DNA of 64,000 nt from Auanema rhodensis. Taxonomy: Eukaryota; Nematoda; Chromadorea; Rhabditida; Rhabditidae. Below are positions 11,851-21,530 of this stretch, piece by piece. Numbering within the stretch: the stretch's first letter is position 1; every line of letters starts with the position of its first letter. The notes under the pieces are model-generated. The model was not told the DNA's origin and did not search any database. It was given only the letters and a program-made list of their open reading frames with translations. The position numbers and the translations under genes are program-made. Location: positions 12,462,001-12,526,000 of the forward strand of contig OZ059895.1 of assembly GCA_964057225.1 (NCBI GenBank), in the 5' to 3' direction.

Positions 11851-12260
11851 TTTCAAATTTTTTTAACGATCATACCACGTTGAAAGTACGCAATGCAGCT
11901 GATTTTCAATTTTATCTTTTCCGTAACAAATGTTTTTAATTTTCCAGCAGTTTTACTTAGATAGCTCAACCCAAGGCATCAAAATATCTTCAATCTTATT
12001 TCTATATTACAGTTATAAACCAGTAGTTTATGAACCTTCATCTTAACTTTACTGTTTCTATCTATTTCCTATTGAAACAAACACTGTTTAAACACCATAC
12101 AACTGTGAAACCTTTTTTAATTTATTGTATTTGGATCTCATAAGATTTGATATCATCGAGGGATTTAGATGTAACGTAGAAAATTACATAACTAACATGA
12201 AATTGAAAAAAAAACATTGACGAGGATAAGTATGTAAATCATTGAATATCAGATTTTTTC

Positions 12261-12293
12261 GCTTACGACCATACCACGTTGAAAGTACGCCAT
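12261..12293 (+). pseudogene. 5S remnant (first 33 bp)
   Basis: Truncated at the echo junction. 399-bp monomer. Confidence 0.9.
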
Positions 12294-12659
12294 GCAGCTG
12301 ATTTTCAATTTTATCTCTTCCGTAACAAATGTTTTTAATTTTCCAGCAGTTTTACTTAGATAGCTCAACCCAAGGCATCAAAATATCTTCAATCTTATTT
12401 CTATATTACAGTTATAAACCAGTAGTTTATGAACCTTCATCTTAACTTTACTGTTTCTATCTATTTCCTATTGAAACAAACATTGTTTAAACACTATACA
12501 ACTGTGAAACCTTTTTTAATTTATTGTATTTGGATCTCATAAGATTTGATATCATCGAGGGATTTAGATGTAACGTAGAAAATTACATAACTAACATGAA
12601 ATTGGAAAAAAAACAATAACGAGGATAAGTATGTAAATCATTGAATATCAGGTATTTTC

Positions 12660-12778
12660 GCTTACGACCATACCACGTTGAAAGTACGCCATCCCGTCCG
12701 ATCTGGCAAGTCAAGCAACGTTGGGCCCGGTTAGTACTTGGATCGGAGACGGCTTGGGAATCCCGGGTGCCGTAAGCT
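12660..12778 (+). rRNA. 5S rRNA gene, canonical
   Basis: Last complete gene before the BEL element. Confidence 0.95.
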
Positions 12779-13198
12779 TTTCAAATTTTTTTAACGATCA
12801 TACCACGTTGAAAGTACGCAATGCAGCTGATTTTCAATTTTATCTCTTCCGTAACAAATGTTTTTAATTTTCCAGCAGTTTTACTTAGATAGCTCAACCC
12901 AAGGCATCAAAATATCTTCAATCTTATTTCTATATTACAGTTATAAACCAGTAGTTTATGAACCTTCATCTTAACTTTACTGTTTCTATCTATTTCCTAT
13001 TGAAACAAACATTGTTTTAACACTATACAACTGTGAAACCTTTTTTAATTTATTGTATTTGGAGCTCATAAGATTTGATATCATCGAGAAATTTAGATGT
13101 AACGTAGAAAATTACATAACTAACATGAAATTGGAAAAAAAAACAATAACGAGGATAAGTATGTAAATCATTGAATATCAGGTATTTTCGCTTACGAC

Positions 13199-13203
13199 CA
13201 TAC
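13199..13203 (+). repeat. Target-site duplication CATAC, left copy
   Basis: Matches 21526-21530 and equals 5S gene positions 10-14. A 5-bp duplication fits BEL/Pao integrases. Confidence 0.93.
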
Positions 13204-13417
13204 TGTCGGCGAATGCCTGACTAGAAATGAAATACAATAATTTAACCTAGAAACATAACTCTTCTGAAACTCTAAACCATTGTCTAATAACCTTGTAATT
13301 GTATCATTAACCTCTTGCGCAACATTCTTAAAGGATATTGAACTCTTATCACCTCTATAGTTTACATTGACCTGACCTTTGTATTCAAATATCGAATATC
13401 ACCTTCAAGCTAAATCA

Positions 13418-13426
13418 TATATAAAG
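13418..13426 (+). promoter_or_regulatory. TATA box in the 5' LTR
   Basis: TATATAAAG, the only good TATA-like site in the LTR, about 70 bp before the AATAAA. The same site is at 21340-21348 in the 3' LTR. Confidence 0.6.
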
Positions 13427-13488
13427 CCCAAGAAACCTTCACTCTCACTCTTAATTTAATTCTACCACTGAACTTATACCGATCTTAT

Positions 13489-13494
13489 AATAAA
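13489..13494 (+). promoter_or_regulatory. Polyadenylation signal AATAAA in the LTR
   Basis: The working copy would be the one in the 3' LTR at 21411-21416. Its place downstream of the TATA box gives a normal U3-R-U5 order. Confidence 0.5.
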
Positions 13495-13604
13495 CCTTTC
13501 TCATTTAACTAACTGTTTGGATTCGCCACTAACTCATATTATCCCCATTAACCGGGGAACAACCGAGTATAGACGCTCGTCATTGGGAACATTGAAAACC
13601 AAAT

Positions 13605-13622
13605 TGGTGCAACGACCAAACC
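13605..13622 (+). promoter_or_regulatory. Primer-binding site of the BEL/Pao element
   Basis: TGGTGCAACGACCAAACC starts one base after the 5' LTR. The leading TGG pairs with the CCA end of a tRNA. I cannot name the tRNA with confidence. Confidence 0.7.
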
Positions 13623-13852
13623 AGGTATTAATTGTTAGAAACTTTCTTATCATATTTTTTCCTTTTTTTTCATACTTTCCATCTCACTCTTCTCCACATT
13701 TTCCTCCTTTCCATCTCGTTCTCTTTATCAAAAAAAAAAAAAAATTTTTTTTTTTATAAACCAACATACTTTAAACAGATGAAACTGTTCATTTTGCAAT
13801 CATTCTACTAAGAAATTCCAAAATAATCCACTTTCGACCCGAAAAAGAAAAA
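13623..13852 (+). other. Untranslated leader of the BEL/Pao element
   Basis: The 230-bp leader is pyrimidine-rich (TTTTTTCC and TCTCC runs) and carries a long A run then a T run at about 13730-13756. A short open frame across it (13517-13759) is low-complexity and I do not regard it as a gene. Confidence 0.7.
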
Positions 13853-16800
13853 ATGGACCGTATCGAAACGGTTTTTAATACAAAATTCCAAAGTTTCGTT
13901 CAAACTTTTGAAAAACTAGAGAGCCTTTTGGAAAACAAACAAAGTGAGGAACAATTCTCTCTTTATTCCGACATTAACAACACTCTTGAACAGCTTCGCT
14001 TTCACGAATCCAATTTAGCTACCATAGCTTCACTTCAAATAGACCCTTTTCTTTCGGAATTTAATAATCGTATAAATAATTTAACAAACCAACATGCCGC
14101 AACTATAGAAAGAGCAAACAAAAAACTGTTTGAGCTCGAAACTAAAGTTGCTGGAGCACACTCAATCCCGGACTCAGACGATGAGACCGAACTAGCACTT
14201 ACCGCACCGCATACAACCCTTTTTACATCACCGCGCATTTCGAAAACGAACATTAGCAAATTACTTTTGAAACCACCTCAACTTTCCATACCCACATTCA
14301 ATGGAGATAACAAAACCTTTCCGACATTTTGGAGACAATTTAAAACGCTCATTCACCAAGACCCTGACCTCAATAATAGGCAAAAAAGCATTTATTTAGC
14401 TGAAGCTCTTAAAGGTTCAGCACGAGTTCATCTTGAAAATAAACCATTAGATGGCACTGCGTATGAACGTATTATATCTACTCTTAAAACCACTTACGCA
14501 CCGAAACTAAAAGTTGATTACCGTATTCATGATGAACTGGTGAAATTACCTCCTGCAAAAAATGACCCCATGTCAGTTAGATCTCGCGTGAATGAAATCA
14601 GAGCACTTCTTGATCAGCTTGAGACTGATACACTTTATAATTCTGAAGACCCCGCTTGGGTCAAACTTATCACAACTAAATTTCCTATTGATATCATCAA
14701 TATGCTCTGTTGGAGATCATCTAGGGCAACCTCTATAAAACAACTACTAAGAAACATTGAGGAAACGGCCGACTCAATGGAAAATTTTTCAATTTATTCT
14801 TCTAAATCTCCTTTTATCCCGCAATACCATGCTCAAACTAATTCAATTTCTCCCTTGAAACATAACTCACATATTACAACTGTTACGAAAACCGAACGCC
14901 CATGCGTATTTTGTGACCAAAACGGACATCGATCCGCAAAATGTTTAACCATACATAATCCTCAACAGAGGAGAGACATAATAAAACAAAAAAACAGGTG
15001 CTGGATTTGTTTCAGTCCTACACACACTAGCACTAAGTGTACCTTTGATAAATGTAAAATATGTAATAGAGATCATCACCCATCTCTTTGTCTCCCTCCT
15101 GCTTCATCAAAATCATCTAATAAAAAAGCAACCATGGGTATCAATTGCTCTATTTCGCAATCAACTCACACTCCACCTTCGCCCGCATATCTTATGACTT
15201 CTAAAGTATCAATTTTTAACCCCCATACAGGTAAGTTCCACACCAAAATATTGTTTTTCGACCCTGGAGCAACTCAAAGCTTCATTTACGAGCCGGCAGC
15301 CAAAGAATGCCAGCTCAAAACTTTAAATTCCCAATTAATCACAGCAACCGGTTTCTCCGGGAGCTGTGAGGCATTTAATTCTTTAACGGTCGAAGCAAGT
15401 TTAAGAACTCCATTTGGAAAAAATATCATACTTGCGCTCCTCACCTCACCCAAACCTCTCACAGGAAAACTAAAGAGCTGTCAACTTTCTCTAAAAGACA
15501 AAGAAGCTCTAGAACAATCTAATATAACCATTACTAACCAATTGGTGGATGGTGAATTATTCATTCCCGATATTTTGCTAGGTATGGATTGGTGTGATAC
15601 AATCATACATGATACCAAACCTACTATACTTCCATCGGGATTGAAAGTCAAACATACCCAGATTGGACCCTGTATTTACGATAAGCAAATACCGAACGAT
15701 AATATCGCAGCCATAAATACACTTATTGTTAACCCTGTGATACCAGAAGACGTTATGATTAAACAACTTTTTGAAATAGATAACTTAGGAATTTCTCCAC
15801 ACGAAGGAGCCTTGAACCGATCGGAGCTATTCTTCAATGAATATACTTCGCTAATAAAATTCGACAAGGGTTTTGTTATGGCTCCCTTACCTCTTAAATC
15901 AAACGCCACAAAAATTCAATCCAATCGAAGCATGGCATTAGCCACTCTAAACAGATTACAGAAATCTCTCAAAGAGGAACATAACCAGCTACAACACTAT
16001 CATCAAACCATTATGCGATATATAGAGGAAGGTGTGGTGGAACAAATTCCTCTTACTTCAGAGAACTCTTTGCTCTACTACATGCCGCATAGAGGGGTAT
16101 GGAAGCCCAACAAGAGCAAACCGCTGAGGGTTGTGTTTAACGCTTCAGCAAAGCAAAAAGGCCAACTCTCATTAAATGATGTTACGGAAACAGGTGAAAG
16201 TTTTAACAATAAAATCATAGATATTCTGATAGGGATACGGATCAAAAAGTACTTCCTCATGTGCGATATTGAGGGTGCCTTCACCCAAATAAGGATAACT
16301 AATGATCATAAAGATCTCTGCCGCTTTCTCTGGTTACGCGATCCTCACAAAGGTACCACTCCAGATAACATTTTAGAATTAAGATTTAACCGACTGGCGT
16401 TTGGCATAACAGCCAGTCCGTCCATACTGAATATGTCACTCTACGCATTCTTGCAAAGCCTAGAGTCGCACTTAGTTCCGGAAACCCTACGGTACCTATA
16501 TGTGGACAATATCTTCTACACGACAAACAGTTCAGAAGATTTACATAGCATATATGAAGAATCTAAGCAGATTTTTTCTCGAATATCTATGAACATAAGA
16601 GAGTATTATAGCAACTACACCAACTTCAACTCAACCGTACCAGACAAGGATAAACATCCAGATCTGAACCCAAAAATATTAGGCATTAAACATTATTCAG
16701 ATAAAGACATTTTTTCGATAAACTGTCAACTACGCACTCAGAACTCATTCACAAAACGAGATCTACTCAGCAGTCTTCACAGTGTTTACGACCCTTTAGG

Positions 16801-19800
16801 AGTAGCGGCTCCCCTTTTACTGCATTTCAAACTACTACTACGCCAAGTAATGAATGGGTCTATAGACTGGAAAGAACAAGTGCCAAGCGATGTGGTCAAT
16901 AGCTGGAATACAGTGAGTAATAAAATAGGAACAGCTACGATTCAGATTCCACGAAAGCTGACAGATACATCAGAATGCCGAGAGATTTGGATATTTGTAG
17001 ACGCTAGTGTACTAGCTATTGCTGCATGTGCCTTCTGCACATCACCTACAACACGGAGTCCCCTGGTCATGGGTAAGATTAAATTAGCTCCAAAAAACAG
17101 AACATTGACAATTCCACGTTTGGAAATGTCTGCGATTCTCATGGGTATGAAAATGGCCGAAACCATATACAACAATTTACCAACACATGAGGTCTCCATC
17201 AACATCGCTTCTGACAGCCAGATAGCTTTATCTTGGCTGTTCACTAAAAAGAATATACCTGTGTTCGTAAGCAATTTACGCCAGAATACTGACCAAATTG
17301 CAAGAAAATTAGAGCTAAAAGGAGCCAATATAACGTATCACTACGTGGACACGGATCATAATCCGGCAGACATAGGCACTAGAGGCACCACTGATATTGC
17401 CCTTCTTAAGGACAAATGGCTTTTTTCTCCTGAGTGGCTATTAAATAAGAACGATAGACCAGCAAAGGAATTCAGAGCACCTTTAGAAGAAGAAGAACCT
17501 TCAATGCTTATACTACCAGTCACCACAAACAATCCTGTATTAGACAATCTTTTAGATCCCAGCCGCTTCAGCTCATACTTCAAGTTACGCAGAATCGCTG
17601 GATTAGTTTTAAAAGCCGCACTGTATTTTTTAGGCAAACGCAACAAAACGCCAACATCATATTTATTAAAAGCAGCAACAACAGAATGGCAAGTATCCCA
17701 GTTTATTAACACAACCGCTGAGATACTGCTTATAAAAGAAGCTCAGACTCATCTTTCAAATTCATATAAAAAACAATTTCGATTAAAACAGGATGGGAAT
17801 GGACTAACCTGCATACAGACTCGGTTCACCAATTCATCACTTCCAACAAAAACTAAGTTTCCATATCTTCTTCCCAAAAAATCTACTTTAGGTAAACTCA
17901 TTCTTATGTTCCTACACAGGACGAATGGTCATGCCGGAGTTAGCCAATTACTGTACCTCTTTATGACAAGGTTCTTCATGACAGCGGCTAGACAAGTATG
18001 CAAATCAATAATAAAAAGATGTGTGCCATGTCAAAAGACTCTAAGTAACCCATTTTCAATAGAATACTTTGCCCCGTTACCGGAGGACAGAGTGACGAGA
18101 GCTATGCCATTTAGACATACAGGCCTTGATTGCATAGGTCCCATAAAATTCAGAAAAAATCAGCATATATACGTTGTGATATTCACCTGCCTTACTATTA
18201 GAGCCGTCCATTTAGAACCAATTAATGACATGAGTTCGAACTCTTTTATCAATGCCTTCATTCGATTTGTAGCGCGGAGAGGTTTACCGCATGTTCTACG
18301 ATCAGACAACGGGGCCAATTTCACTCATGCGGCCAAAATACTTCACACATTAGAGGAACATAGTAGGGAACACCAGACTAATTTTATCAACTATATACAA
18401 AATCACAATATCACATGGATATTCAACACTCCCAGCGCTCCCTGGACTGGTGGGGTTTGGGAGAGATTAGTTGCTATTACAAAGAATGCACTTGTGAAAA
18501 CACTATCACTTAAGTTAATAGAAAAAGACCAACTAGTTACAGCAATAATTAAAATAGAAGGAATCATGAACTCACGGCCCATCACGTATACAGATTCCGA
18601 GAATTTTCACGAGAATCCACTAACGCCAGCAGATTTTTTAACTCATGGCTCCCCCATACTCATACCAGGTGATAATGTAGACAGTTTAGGTGACAGACTC
18701 GACCTACCCAACACGATCGCAAGCAACAAACAAGCGTTTGAAAATTTACAGAAAATCGAAATAATAGCCGAAGCATTCTGGAACACATGGTCACACGAAT
18801 ATCTTCTTACTTTAAGGCATGCACATGCATCAAGGAAAATGGGGCACCATAACTTGCGACACCCATATCACAACGAAATAGTACTTGTAGAAGAGGACCA
18901 TACAAATAGAAACAATTGGAATATGGCTAGGGTAATCGAACTAATTCCTTCTTCAGACAAAGTAGTTCGGACCGCCAAGATAAAAACAGGTAGCGGTAAG
19001 ATATTGACAAAACCAGTAGAGCGATTATACCCTTTAGAATTTTTTGATGAATTCACAGAAACTCAGCGAAAAACCGCACATATTAACCATGCCACCTATT
19101 CAACACACCCAAACACAAGGCATACGAATACGAATTTTTTGACTAATATCATGAAATTCTTATTATTAATACAACTATTTTTTGTCGCCACAGCTGAGCC
19201 ATTATTCACCTGCTCATACTCTCATATACTATTTCCCGCACAAACAAAACCATCGACATTTTGTATTAATGGGGACTGTCATGATTTACCAGCCAACCAA
19301 TCAAAAGATATTCAACTTCAAGTGTCTGTAATTCCAAAAACTACAGCAGTTACTCGCTACGACAAAGATAGGCGGCAAACTCAGATTTGTCATCTCCCCC
19401 ACCCCTGCGATTTTCCTCCACCTGCGTTATTGCATATAATAGGCAACCCACATTGTAACCCTTTCTTAGCTATTTTGATAGCTCTTACTCCAATAATAGG
19501 CTGCGCTCTTTTTTGCATTATCGGGGGTCTGATCTATAAAAAATTAAAAACACACCGCCAACAGCACACAATTTCGTACATCCCTTCTCTCTTATTCGCA
19601 ATCTTTTATCTCACATGCCAAGCGCAAGCTTGTGGATCCCCCAACGCGCACAAACACATAGAATTCTTTTGCGACGATTTACACAATTGCACAAAAATAA
19701 CCAACGAAGAAATTTCATTCAATCCCCTACAAAACTCTCTTTGCTCCTACATAAAATATCAAAACTCCACTATAGGCAAACTAGAAATTCAAATAATTCA

Positions 19801-21142
19801 GCAAAAATTTTTATGTCAAAAAGTTTCCCAAGGATTTACTCGCATTACTAACCTAACTATCCACTCCTCTCATAGATGCGCCGGTACAACTCACTGCCCA
19901 TGGGGCACCGGATGCGATGATATCCGACAGGATACTTTCGTAGCCGAACTACATTCAGCTTACGAAAATCCTGGAAGAACCTACTGCACCAGAGCCGGAG
20001 GAGGCCTATTCAACAGCTGTGGACTTCCTATAGAAGGATGCATTTTATTTAGGCCAACTTATCAGCCCGAAAACGAAGAAGTATACGAAGAAATAAAATG
20101 CATACAATGGAAACAGGAAGTGCAAGCAAAATTATTAATCACATACCTCAATAACACTCACCAATACGATATTTTCCTACAACCCTACCGAAAATATGAG
20201 TTTCACGGAATTTCATTACAGATTTCGTCGGTTACAACAAAAGCAACGACGGAACTATACAACAAAATTTTTCTCACATCTGAGACTAAAAGCTACATGA
20301 TACCGGAACAAATAAAACCAGCGGTAATATGCAGCAATGCACGAATCGCAGCAGATAAGTTTAATGCATGCCACATACGAAAGCCTTGCCCATGTTTGGG
20401 GGCCGCAGCGCAGCTCTCTTGCAATTGCGATTCAGCAACACAAAGAGAACTGAAAAAATATAAACTTCCACAAATTAATACAAACTATAGAATCACAAAA
20501 GAAGCAGGAACAATAACTGTTTTATCACAAATGGAAGAATCAACGCTCACAATGGAAAACCCGCAATTTAGCATCGAAAGCTTATATACTAATAGACATC
20601 CTTGTTCTTCAGATTTTCAAATGTTAACAGGATGCTACAAATGCAGAGAAGGAACAACGCTGAATATTACATGTGAAACAAAGGACGAACTGAATGCCAT
20701 TCTGAACTGCGACTCCTTTTCTACTACAATACGATGCTCTGACCAAAATCCCGCCACAACGGTCAAACTATATTTCAATGAACCCAAAGTACAAGAAAAC
20801 TGTACTCTGACTTGCGGACGAGCAACAAAACAAATTATACAGCTAAGTACCAGACTACACTACATAAGCGACACTACCATTTTTTCAGAAGAATCGATCA
20901 AACTACATAATGGAACATCCGGACTATCATGGAATCTCCCGAATTTGGAACCGCTTTTCGACGTCATCCATGATAATTGGAAATGGATAGTACCTGCCGT
21001 AGCTGCAATCACTGCAGGTTCATACTTATTATACATAGCAGCCCCATTCCTTACATCATTACTTCTTCCTGCTACACTCTCTTATTGCTGTGTGAGAAAC
21101 TCAAACCGCAACCCTCGCCCGGCAATGTCGGCGAATGCCTGA
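13853..21142 (+). CDS. BEL/Pao gag-pol-env polyprotein, single open frame
   Basis: 2429 residues, starting at the first good ATG after the leader. Gag: helical N-terminus, then a DUF1759-like region (~141-270) with PTFNGD and FWRQF. Three zinc knuckles: C351-C364 and C383-C396 (CX2CX4HX4C) and a shorter one from C401. Aspartic protease: FFDPGA (D470) and ILLGMDW (~577). Reverse transcriptase: CDIEGAF (D805) and YVDN (883-886) in place of the usual YVDD. Pao-type A17 region, then RNase H acidic residues D1050, E1091, D1121 and D1173. Integrase: HHCC zinc domain, then D1426, D1485 and E1537. DUF5641-like tail ~1687-1730. Envelope-like region from M1767. The stop codon is supplied by the 3' LTR. 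No internal stop or frameshift, so it looks functional apart from the unusual YVDN and DPG. Confidence 0.95.
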   Translation: MDRIETVFNTKFQSFVQTFEKLESLLENKQSEEQFSLYSDINNTLEQLRFHESNLATIASLQIDPFLSEFNNRINNLTNQHAATIERANKKLFELETKVAGAHSIPDSDDETELALTAPHTTLFTSPRISKTNISKLLLKPPQLSIPTFNGDNKTFPTFWRQFKTLIHQDPDLNNRQKSIYLAEALKGSARVHLENKPLDGTAYERIISTLKTTYAPKLKVDYRIHDELVKLPPAKNDPMSVRSRVNEIRALLDQLETDTLYNSEDPAWVKLITTKFPIDIINMLCWRSSRATSIKQLLRNIEETADSMENFSIYSSKSPFIPQYHAQTNSISPLKHNSHITTVTKTERPCVFCDQNGHRSAKCLTIHNPQQRRDIIKQKNRCWICFSPTHTSTKCTFDKCKICNRDHHPSLCLPPASSKSSNKKATMGINCSISQSTHTPPSPAYLMTSKVSIFNPHTGKFHTKILFFDPGATQSFIYEPAAKECQLKTLNSQLITATGFSGSCEAFNSLTVEASLRTPFGKNIILALLTSPKPLTGKLKSCQLSLKDKEALEQSNITITNQLVDGELFIPDILLGMDWCDTIIHDTKPTILPSGLKVKHTQIGPCIYDKQIPNDNIAAINTLIVNPVIPEDVMIKQLFEIDNLGISPHEGALNRSELFFNEYTSLIKFDKGFVMAPLPLKSNATKIQSNRSMALATLNRLQKSLKEEHNQLQHYHQTIMRYIEEGVVEQIPLTSENSLLYYMPHRGVWKPNKSKPLRVVFNASAKQKGQLSLNDVTETGESFNNKIIDILIGIRIKKYFLMCDIEGAFTQIRITNDHKDLCRFLWLRDPHKGTTPDNILELRFNRLAFGITASPSILNMSLYAFLQSLESHLVPETLRYLYVDNIFYTTNSSEDLHSIYEESKQIFSRISMNIREYYSNYTNFNSTVPDKDKHPDLNPKILGIKHYSDKDIFSINCQLRTQNSFTKRDLLSSLHSVYDPLGVAAPLLLHFKLLLRQVMNGSIDWKEQVPSDVVNSWNTVSNKIGTATIQIPRKLTDTSECREIWIFVDASVLAIAACAFCTSPTTRSPLVMGKIKLAPKNRTLTIPRLEMSAILMGMKMAETIYNNLPTHEVSINIASDSQIALSWLFTKKNIPVFVSNLRQNTDQIARKLELKGANITYHYVDTDHNPADIGTRGTTDIALLKDKWLFSPEWLLNKNDRPAKEFRAPLEEEEPSMLILPVTTNNPVLDNLLDPSRFSSYFKLRRIAGLVLKAALYFLGKRNKTPTSYLLKAATTEWQVSQFINTTAEILLIKEAQTHLSNSYKKQFRLKQDGNGLTCIQTRFTNSSLPTKTKFPYLLPKKSTLGKLILMFLHRTNGHAGVSQLLYLFMTRFFMTAARQVCKSIIKRCVPCQKTLSNPFSIEYFAPLPEDRVTRAMPFRHTGLDCIGPIKFRKNQHIYVVIFTCLTIRAVHLEPINDMSSNSFINAFIRFVARRGLPHVLRSDNGANFTHAAKILHTLEEHSREHQTNFINYIQNHNITWIFNTPSAPWTGGVWERLVAITKNALVKTLSLKLIEKDQLVTAIIKIEGIMNSRPITYTDSENFHENPLTPADFLTHGSPILIPGDNVDSLGDRLDLPNTIASNKQAFENLQKIEIIAEAFWNTWSHEYLLTLRHAHASRKMGHHNLRHPYHNEIVLVEEDHTNRNNWNMARVIELIPSSDKVVRTAKIKTGSGKILTKPVERLYPLEFFDEFTETQRKTAHINHATYSTHPNTRHTNTNFLTNIMKFLLLIQLFFVATAEPLFTCSYSHILFPAQTKPSTFCINGDCHDLPANQSKDIQLQVSVIPKTTAVTRYDKDRRQTQICHLPHPCDFPPPALLHIIGNPHCNPFLAILIALTPIIGCALFCIIGGLIYKKLKTHRQQHTISYIPSLLFAIFYLTCQAQACGSPNAHKHIEFFCDDLHNCTKITNEEISFNPLQNSLCSYIKYQNSTIGKLEIQIIQQKFLCQKVSQGFTRITNLTIHSSHRCAGTTHCPWGTGCDDIRQDTFVAELHSAYENPGRTYCTRAGGGLFNSCGLPIEGCILFRPTYQPENEEVYEEIKCIQWKQEVQAKLLITYLNNTHQYDIFLQPYRKYEFHGISLQISSVTTKATTELYNKIFLTSETKSYMIPEQIKPAVICSNARIAADKFNACHIRKPCPCLGAAAQLSCNCDSATQRELKKYKLPQINTNYRITKEAGTITVLSQMEESTLTMENPQFSIESLYTNRHPCSSDFQMLTGCYKCREGTTLNITCETKDELNAILNCDSFSTTIRCSDQNPATTVKLYFNEPKVQENCTLTCGRATKQIIQLSTRLHYISDTTIFSEESIKLHNGTSGLSWNLPNLEPLFDVIHDNWKWIVPAVAAITAGSYLLYIAAPFLTSLLLPATLSYCCVRNSNRNPRPAMSANA
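19151..21142 (+). other. Envelope-like region of the polyprotein, phlebovirus Gc-like
   Basis: Residues 1767-2429. It opens with a signal-peptide-like segment (MKFLLLIQLFFVATA), then a short ectodomain and a membrane segment (~1871-1895). A second hydrophobic segment (~1907-1926, ending CQAQA) looks like an internal signal peptide. A cysteine-rich ectodomain follows, with N-glycosylation sites. C2009-C2056 and the following GCILFR resemble the fusion-loop part of phlebovirus G2 class II glycoproteins. The last membrane segment is ~2376-2405. The order small glycoprotein, membrane anchor, internal signal, large fusion-type glycoprotein is that of phleboviruses. Nematode Cer7 and Tas carry envelopes of this origin. 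The G2 match is by pattern only. Confidence 0.72.
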
Positions 21143-21525
21143 CTAGAAATGAAATACAATAATTTAACCTAGAAACATAACTCTTCTGAAACTCTAAACC
21201 ATTGTCTAATAACCTTGTAATTGTATCATTAACCTCTTGCGCAACATTCTTAAAGGATATTGAACTCTTATCACCTCTATAGTTTACATTGACCTGACCT
21301 TTGTATTCAAATATCGAATATCACCTTCAAGCTAAATCATATATAAAGCCCAAGAAACCTTCACTCTCACTCTTAATTTAATTCTACCACTGAACTTATA
21401 CCGATCTTATAATAAACCTTTCTCATTTAACTAACTGTTTGGATTCGCCACTAACTCATATTATCCCCATTAACCGGGGAACAACCGAGTATAGACGCTC
21501 GTCATTGGGAACATTGAAAACCAAA
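21126..21525 (+). repeat. 3' LTR of the BEL/Pao element
   Basis: Identical to the 5' LTR. Its first 17 bp are translated as the end of the polyprotein, with TGA at 21140-21142. Confidence 0.96.
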
Positions 21526-21530
21526 CATAC
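21526..21530 (+). repeat. Target-site duplication CATAC, right copy
   Basis: Partner of 13199-13203. After it the 5S gene continues without loss. Confidence 0.93.

Larger units (their letters stand above)
1..13203 (+). repeat. 5S rDNA tandem array, left block
   Basis: This block consists only of 5S monomers in head-to-tail order. Standard monomers are 529-530 bp, measured gene start to gene start. Monomers lacking the 5S body are 399 bp. Irregular ones are 547 bp (start 1376), about 793-795 bp (1923, 4186, 4980) and 540 bp (3117). An uninterrupted run of complete genes spans 7629-10393. The spacers are AT-rich. I see no SL1, U6 or tRNA gene on either strand of the spacer and no credible protein gene. 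Confidence 0.95.
13204..13603 (+). repeat. 5' LTR of the BEL/Pao element
   Basis: 400 bp, from TGTCGGCGAATG to ACATTGAAAACCAAA, identical base for base to 21126-21525. It drives transcription (U3), with TATA at 13418 and a polyadenylation signal at 13489. R probably begins about 25-30 bp after the TATA box. Confidence 0.96.
13204..21525 (+). mobile_element. Full-length BEL/Pao LTR retrotransposon, gag-pol-env
   Basis: The 8322-bp element has 400-bp LTRs at both ends, a CATAC 5-bp target duplication (13199-13203 and 21526-21530), a primer-binding site and one long open frame. Gag, aspartic protease, reverse transcriptase, RNase H and integrase occur in the BEL/Pao order, followed by an envelope-like region. 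The LTRs show no difference over 400 bp, so the insertion is very recent. Outer bases are TG...AA rather than TG...CA. I see no clear polypurine tract before the 3' LTR. Confidence 0.96.

Noticed and set aside
1..13203. CRISPR-like array because of regular repeats
   Set aside because: Whole units including the spacer are repeated and the repeat contains a 5S rRNA gene; eukaryotic tandem array.
13517..13759. 80-codon plus-strand frame in the BEL leader
   Set aside because: Starts in the LTR and ends in homopolymer runs (poly-Lys and Phe); low-complexity leader.
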